In this document: piece by piece, positions 59,286-64,000 of the stretch
Position numbering within the stretch: the first letter of the stretch is position 1
Layout: every line of letters starts with the position of its first letter
Origin: Hygrocybe punicea
Lineage: Eukaryota > Basidiomycota > Agaricomycetes > Agaricales > Hygrophoraceae
Reading direction: 5' to 3'
Assembly (NCBI GenBank): GCA_963556145.1
Contig: OY744466.1
Location: 5,503,820-5,567,819 of the forward strand
DNA: 64,000 nucleotides
The notes under the pieces: model-generated
Databases searched by the model: none
Told to the model about the DNA's origin: nothing
What the model saw: the letters and a program-made list of their open reading frames with translations, nothing else
Program-made: the position numbers and the translations under genes

Positions 59286-60347
59286 TTGCCTTTCTCCTCA
59301 TCATCACTTCCTGTTACAACAACTCCTCCTTACTCTCAAACTCACTTCTGCACCACAACTACAACAACAATGTCTGGAACAGGTTCCACTATTGCACCCA
59401 CAGCCCCGATGACTCCAAAGTCTCATATTGCTCTGCCAGTTAAATATGACGGAAACAAAGAAGGCTTTAAGACATTCATCCACAGTGCCCACATCTACAT
59501 CCGGGCAAACACTACCCATCTCGACATGGATGAAAAGAAAATCCTTTTTGTCCTTTCCTATTTGCAGGGAGGACTCGTCGGGCGATGGGCAGATGAGTTC
59601 GTGGACATCGCACTTGCACATGACCTGGTTGAATTTGGGTCATTGGCAGACTTCGAAACAGAATTCCGGTGACACTTCAAGAAGCTGGACCAGAAGAAAG
59701 ACACATTAACAAGGCTTAATAATCTATGACAAGAAAAGATGACGGCAGATGAATTCCGGATTGAGTTTGACACTCTCCGCCGCATGTCTGGCTTGACCGA
59801 AGCTGACAATCTTCCTTACCTTGTCCAGCTCATCGATCTACTCATGAACAAACTCCTAATCGACCAGATCTATACCCTGTTAAATACCCTGACTACTATT
59901 GATGAATGGAGAGTCCAAACCATGAGGCTTGACCAGCAATGGCAATGCCGTCAGGAACAGATACGTTCCATGACAACTACTACTCTGAAACCAAGACATA
60001 CCGCGACAATCACCACGACACAGACAGTACTGGCACCAACACGACCACAATTCAGGTCTGTACCCATGGACGTTGACACATGAAGGACCCAACTGAGACA
60101 ACAGATGTTTACATGCCTGACCGATGAACAACATCTCGACTATATGAAAATGGGACTCTGCTTCAAATGTCGACAGCCAGGACACGTTTCCTGCAATTGT
60201 CCGGAACAGAGAGGACAACAACAAGTCCAATCCATGCAGACCACATCACAGACCCAGAAACAACAACAGGATGATGGCAAAGATGCCAGGATTGCTGCAC
60301 TCATGGATGAGCTGGCATTGTTGAAGAAGAAACAAGAGGATTTTTAA
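59286..60347 (+). pseudogene. Gypsy-type Gag with zinc knuckle, interrupted by three TGA codons
   Basis: One frame runs throughout. It starts MPFSSSSLPVTTTPPYSQTH (a downstream start MSGTGSTIAPTAPMTP is equally likely) and continues with a capsid-like part (KYDGNKEGFKTFIHSAHIYI, LSYLQGGLVGRWADEFVD, MTADEFRIEFDTLRRMSGL). It ends with the nucleic-acid-binding zinc knuckle CFKCRQPGHVSCNC (C-x2-C-x4-H-x4-C) near 60155. In-frame TGAs lie at 59670, 59727 and 60081. Each fits an arginine CGA that lost its CpG. There are no other lesions in this frame. Confidence 0.8.
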
Positions 60348-61380
60348 AGAAGCAACGTGTAGCACAGGAGGCCATGATCGCTCGACTCGAGAAAGATGTA
60401 ACAGTACACAGACAATTCAATACTGTTTTCACTCAACTCAAAGACCTCCGAAATAACCTGCACCGAAATTAAGACCCAGAGCTGAAAGAGGAATGCAACA
60501 TGTGGCAAGATACCCATGTTGCAGATGAAGAAGAAAAGACACAAGAACTATGAACTGCCGAACAAGTTTGCATACATCAATGCAACCATAATTATCAAAA
60601 AGAATGGAAAACCACAATTGAGTCAGAATTCAATGCTGCGGAAATGATCATTGCCATATGCAACACAACCATGGGCTATACCCTCGATCTACTTAATGAT
60701 TTTGACATTCATGGCCAGTGGACAGAAAAGATTTCACTGGGCTTAGTCCTTTCACTTAATCGCTGACCGATTGATGAAGTCATCAAGTGGCTGGTACAAG
60801 AAATGCCACAAGATTCTCCACATGAACCACGAATACTTGAACAAGTCAGGGCCATAACATGAAAAGATTCCAAATTACGGATGGCTCTCTTGGTCCACGG
60901 ATTCATCACTGTTCCACAGGATGGTCATCAGTATCCGATGACTGGTCTTATTGATTGTGGCTGCATGATCTGCGCTATCAATGTTGGTTACATCAAAGCA
61001 CACAACATTCCAACAAAACCGTATCTTAACCCGTTCAACTCATACATGAGCGATGGAACACAACCAAAAACCGGGCAAATCATGGAATATTGCGAACTTC
61101 GTCTATGCCTTGGTGACCATCAAGAACTTCTCCGTTTCGCCGTGACAACGTTAGCAAAAATGGACATTTTCCTTGGGTATGAAGAAACACAATCCAGAAA
61201 TCGATTGGCGTGAAAATGAAATCAAGTTTTCTCGATGTCTTTCTGGATGTGGCAAACCCTCTATGATACGTTCAATAGAATTCAATACCATAGTCTGGGA
61301 ATGTCCCCTTTGGTTTGATGAAGTCATGCAGGAGACAATAGGTGTCTTCAAATCATGCGGTGGGACGCGCTGTCAGGGTC
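60348..61380 (+). pseudogene. Retrotransposon protease region, frameshifted and truncated
   Basis: After the Gag stop the sequence continues with stop-broken frames (EAMIARLEKDVTVHRQFNT, WQDTHVADEEEKTQEL). An aspartic-protease-like domain follows (60881-61213): GLIDCGCMICAINVGYIKAH, where family members have IDSGA, then LNPFNSYMSDGTQPKTG and MDIFLGYE. A shift to another frame continues KKHNPEIDWRENEIKF, as in gypsy-type polyproteins. No reverse transcriptase or integrase follows. The element breaks off before the Harbinger transposase at 61507, which may have disrupted it. Confidence 0.65.
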
Positions 61381-61506
61381 TATGTTGAACAGCCGGCAAA
61401 AGCCCGGCATACCCTCTGAGTTTGAATGTAATAGGTTAGAAAACATAGAATATGACTTGTTGTATTCACGTTTTATCACCAACTTGCATGGCTCGAGTAC
61501 GACAAA

Positions 61507-63057
61507 ATGCCTCAACTCCCAAATTCACGTCCTCCGCGTCCTCCTCGACTTCGTGTTACAAAAGGGCAAATTATGCTTGATTCGCTTCAAAAACGTTACA
61601 TGGAGACCAACCTCAAACTCGTCAAATATTTGTTATCGGATGACGAGGATAGCGATGTCGATAGCCACAATACATCCCAGCCATTCTCTGCTCCAAGCAG
61701 TCCCCTTTCATCATGGCAAGGCAGTTCTCCGATCTCTGATCACATTCGTGATAGCTCACCAGCTCCCGATGAAATCGACCTCATCACACTCCTTTATGAC
61801 AGGTTCAAAGTCTTGCAAGATCAACTTCTTTCTACTCGCTACCTTCAGCGTGGCATACCAATACCCCGCAACTCCCAAATGGATCTCCTCGTGTGGTACA
61901 AGGAAAATAGTCCAATTTGTTTCCAGAGGAAGGTCCGTGTCCATCTGGATACTTTCGATCACATCCTCTCCCTCATCAAGGATGACCCCGTATTCGTCAG
62001 TAAATCTTTCAAAGATCAAATTCCTCTCCCTGTCCAACTCAGCATCTTTCTCAACCATATTGGTCACTACGGAAACGCGTCGTCTGTTGATGACATCGTG
62101 GAATGGGCAGGAGTTGCACCTGGAACCGTCGTTAATTGCACAAAGCGGTGCATGTTAGCGATCATTAGTCTTCATGACCGAGCCATGTCCCTGCCGATGG
62201 AGAACGAAATACGCTCCTCTAATGGTTGGAGTGAGAGGAAGGTGATTCTGGAATGGCGGAACAGCTGGTTGGCCGTTGATGGAACAACATTCCCTCTTTT
62301 CCAGAAGCCGGGTCTACACGGAGAAGCATGGTTCGACAAGTCTTCGCAGTACTCGATGAACGGTCAATTTATCATTCTGCTTCATAATCTTCGCATCATC
62401 GACTACTCACTTGGGCACACTGGAAGTGCCCATGACTCCTACGCATTCCAGAGCACCCGCATCTCCTCCGATCATCAAACATTCCTCCCCGAACACGAAT
62501 GGATGTGGGCCGACTCAGCATACCCAGTCCGACCTTGGTGTGTCCCACCATTTCGGAAATGGCCCAATACTGAACTTTCTCGTGAACAAAGACGCTTCAA
62601 TTACTGTTTATCAACTGTGCGAGTCCGAGCTGAACATGCAATCGGCCTCCTCAAGGGCCGATTCCAATCCCTCCGCAAACTTCGTATCCAGATCGGCTCT
62701 CACAAACTTCACAAGTGGGCAATTTTATGGGCCCGTTGCTGTGTAGTGCTTCATAATCTTATCATTCAATTTGAGGGCGATGACTCCGATACTACATGGA
62801 GGGACCGATGCACATTTTCAACCCTACATGATGGCGATGACAGCACTGATCCGGGTTACGATTTCTACAACCGTTTGGTTCAGGTCAATGCTGAGGATGG
62901 TGAGGAGGATGGGGACACAATGGCAGATGTCGATGATGATGATGATAGTGCTCCTGCCCCTCCGATTGCTCGGGCAGGGGCGGTATTTCGTGAAAATTTA
63001 CTGAACGTACCTCTGTCCAGTTGGCTATACGCACCTCCACCTTCTCAGGCAACGTAA
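61507..63057 (+). CDS. PIF/Harbinger transposase (DDE_Tnp_4 nuclease)
   Basis: An uninterrupted 516-residue frame with no introns. The catalytic core has WLAVDGTTFPLFQKPGLHGE (first Asp), LGHTGSAHDSYAFQSTRI, WMWADSAYPV (second Asp) and VRVRAEHAIGLLKGRFQSL (the Glu), the DDE layout of the PIF/Harbinger group. The N-terminal part contains a helix-turn-helix-like region (PLPVQLSIFLNHIGHYGNAS, VDDIVEWAGVAPGTVVNCTK). The C-terminus is acidic (DDDDDSAPAPP). The enzyme cuts and pastes its own element, usually with a second Myb/SANT-type DNA-binding protein. A candidate partner is the convergent gene at 63239-64000. Intact frame and normal CpG content suggest recent activity. The terminal inverted repeats were not identified. 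Confidence 0.88.
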   Translation: MPQLPNSRPPRPPRLRVTKGQIMLDSLQKRYMETNLKLVKYLLSDDEDSDVDSHNTSQPFSAPSSPLSSWQGSSPISDHIRDSSPAPDEIDLITLLYDRFKVLQDQLLSTRYLQRGIPIPRNSQMDLLVWYKENSPICFQRKVRVHLDTFDHILSLIKDDPVFVSKSFKDQIPLPVQLSIFLNHIGHYGNASSVDDIVEWAGVAPGTVVNCTKRCMLAIISLHDRAMSLPMENEIRSSNGWSERKVILEWRNSWLAVDGTTFPLFQKPGLHGEAWFDKSSQYSMNGQFIILLHNLRIIDYSLGHTGSAHDSYAFQSTRISSDHQTFLPEHEWMWADSAYPVRPWCVPPFRKWPNTELSREQRRFNYCLSTVRVRAEHAIGLLKGRFQSLRKLRIQIGSHKLHKWAILWARCCVVLHNLIIQFEGDDSDTTWRDRCTFSTLHDGDDSTDPGYDFYNRLVQVNAEDGEEDGDTMADVDDDDDSAPAPPIARAGAVFRENLLNVPLSSWLYAPPPSQAT

Positions 63058-63238
63058 ATCTCATTTATGACATGTGTTTTCTTTTTTTACCATCTGATTT
63101 TTTTTTTCACTCCTTTTCACGCTACATGTACATACCTCTGTACGATTAACCATCCCAATAGCGATTTTTTGGCTATAACATGTATATTGAGACCGAAAGA
63201 GACAAAAAAACATAGTACACGACGCAGACAAAACAAAT

Positions 63239-64000
63239 TTAACCCATCCCACCAGAATGCCTGCTTTCATCCGCTCCATATAAATCACCACCCTCAGAAG
63301 TTCCTGCAGCTCCGGTAAGATCAAGGCCCTGTTGGTCTGGTGTTAACTGCAGATTTGGAACCAGTGTATGGAGGGGCGGAGGCAGGGGCGGAGGCGGGGG
63401 CGGAAATCCAACCATTTGGTTTGAAACCGGTGTTTGGCCTTGGTTTTGAGAGCGGAGATGCTCGTACTGGATGTATAACTTCAGGATATTCTCCTGGGCA
63501 TCTTGCTGTTCATGAGCCTTGTTTGCCTGGATCTCCATATGCTCTTTCTCCCACTCCATTGCCGAAGTCGAGTAACGTAGTCGCAGACTTTCTGTTCTGT
63601 ACTTCTCGATTTTGACCTCTGCATCCTTCATGATTCGTTGATGTTCACGCTCCTTCTTCCGATCCATCATGTCCACAGTAGCCATGTAAATGTTATCTAG
63701 ATTTCCACCTGGGATTTGTTGCTCGAGTTCTGAATGAGATCGTCATCCACCTGCACGAGGAGGGCCATGTGGAGGTGCGGAACCACCACGGCCTCGTGCA
63801 GGTGTGCGTAGCAAAGGACGCTGCGTGGAAACAGCACTGGAGGGGCCAGGTTCAGGAGGAGGTGTGGCGGCAGGTGAACCACTCATTAATGGTGTGATGG
63901 GCAATGGGATTGGGCTCGGATAGGGTGAATAACGAGGGGATGATGATGTAGATGCATGATAAAACTCAAGTTGACACAGGGTGGAGAAATCAAATGGACC
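63239..64000 (-). pseudogene. PIF/Harbinger accessory (Myb/SANT-type) protein, C-terminal part, one TGA
   Basis: The frame enters from beyond the right edge (FDFSTLCQLEFYHASTSSSP), passes a proline-rich segment (SPAATPPPEPGPSSAVS), meets a TGA at 63743-63745 in the context GG-stop-RSHSELEQQIPGG, and continues MATVDMMDRKKEREHQRIMK as a long charged coiled coil. It ends in a proline run and SRHSGGMG. Harbinger elements typically carry such a second gene whose N-terminal Myb/SANT (trihelix) domain binds DNA and helps the transposase enter the nucleus. That domain would lie outside the window. The TGA most simply reflects CGA to TGA. Translation from the ATG at 63685 would give only the coiled coil (148 residues). 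Confidence 0.6.

Noticed and set aside
61355..62158. 267-residue frame overlapping the Harbinger transposase
   Set aside because: It is a shifted-frame shadow of the transposase, which has clear catalytic motifs.

Overview
The window looks like nuclear DNA of a basidiomycete, most likely an Agaricomycete mushroom. Genes are split by many introns of about 48-61 bases with GT...AG ends. Families that are common in these fungi are present (DUF6697, DUF6533-like, F-box, PHD-SET). The transposon load (hAT, Helitron, PIF/Harbinger, gypsy-type LTR elements) is also typical. No tRNA, rRNA, CRISPR array or bacterial-style operon was seen.

Layout. 1-19.2 kb is a transposon graveyard: a foldback repeat, a gag-only retrotransposon, a tandem array split by a solo LTR, a decayed Helitron, a hAT element with a perfect 8-bp target duplication, a second hAT split by another solo LTR of the same family, and a 480-bp palindrome. 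19.8-28.6 kb holds host genes: an aldo/keto reductase (-), a beta-trefoil-like protein running directly into a histidine phosphatase (-), a DUF6697 protein (+) and an F-box/LRR protein (+). 30.4-33.3 kb holds the most striking gene: a sesquiterpene synthase whose reading frame continues, across a 51-base intron, into an HMG-CoA-synthase-like domain. 33.9-42 kb is again transposon sequence, including a 3.9-kb element with perfect 18-bp terminal inverted repeats and a nested LTR-like insertion. 42.5-55.9 kb holds a secreted FAD-linked oxidoreductase (-), a transcription factor with two Zn2Cys6 clusters (+), a large PHD-SET protein (+) and a DUF6533-like membrane protein (+). 55.9-64 kb is transposon sequence ending in a PIF/Harbinger element with an uninterrupted transposase and a convergent accessory gene that runs off the window.

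How the genes may work together (inference). The terpene synthase-HMGS fusion, the FAD-linked oxidoreductase, the aldo/keto reductase and the Zn2Cys6 regulator are the kinds of activities found in terpenoid biosynthetic clusters: scaffold formation, oxidation, reduction and control. Transposons lie between them, so a cluster is only a hypothesis. The HMGS-like domain lacks the four-residue stretch that normally carries the catalytic cysteine and has glutamine where the catalytic histidine is expected. It is therefore probably not a normal HMG-CoA synthase.

Transposon regions show strong CpG loss. Two copies of one repeat (about 13.98 kb and 38.61 kb) differ at all seven CpGs of the better-preserved copy by CG to TG/CA changes. 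The in-frame stops I located in transposon genes are all TGA, as expected for CGA to TGA change. This fits CpG methylation followed by deamination.
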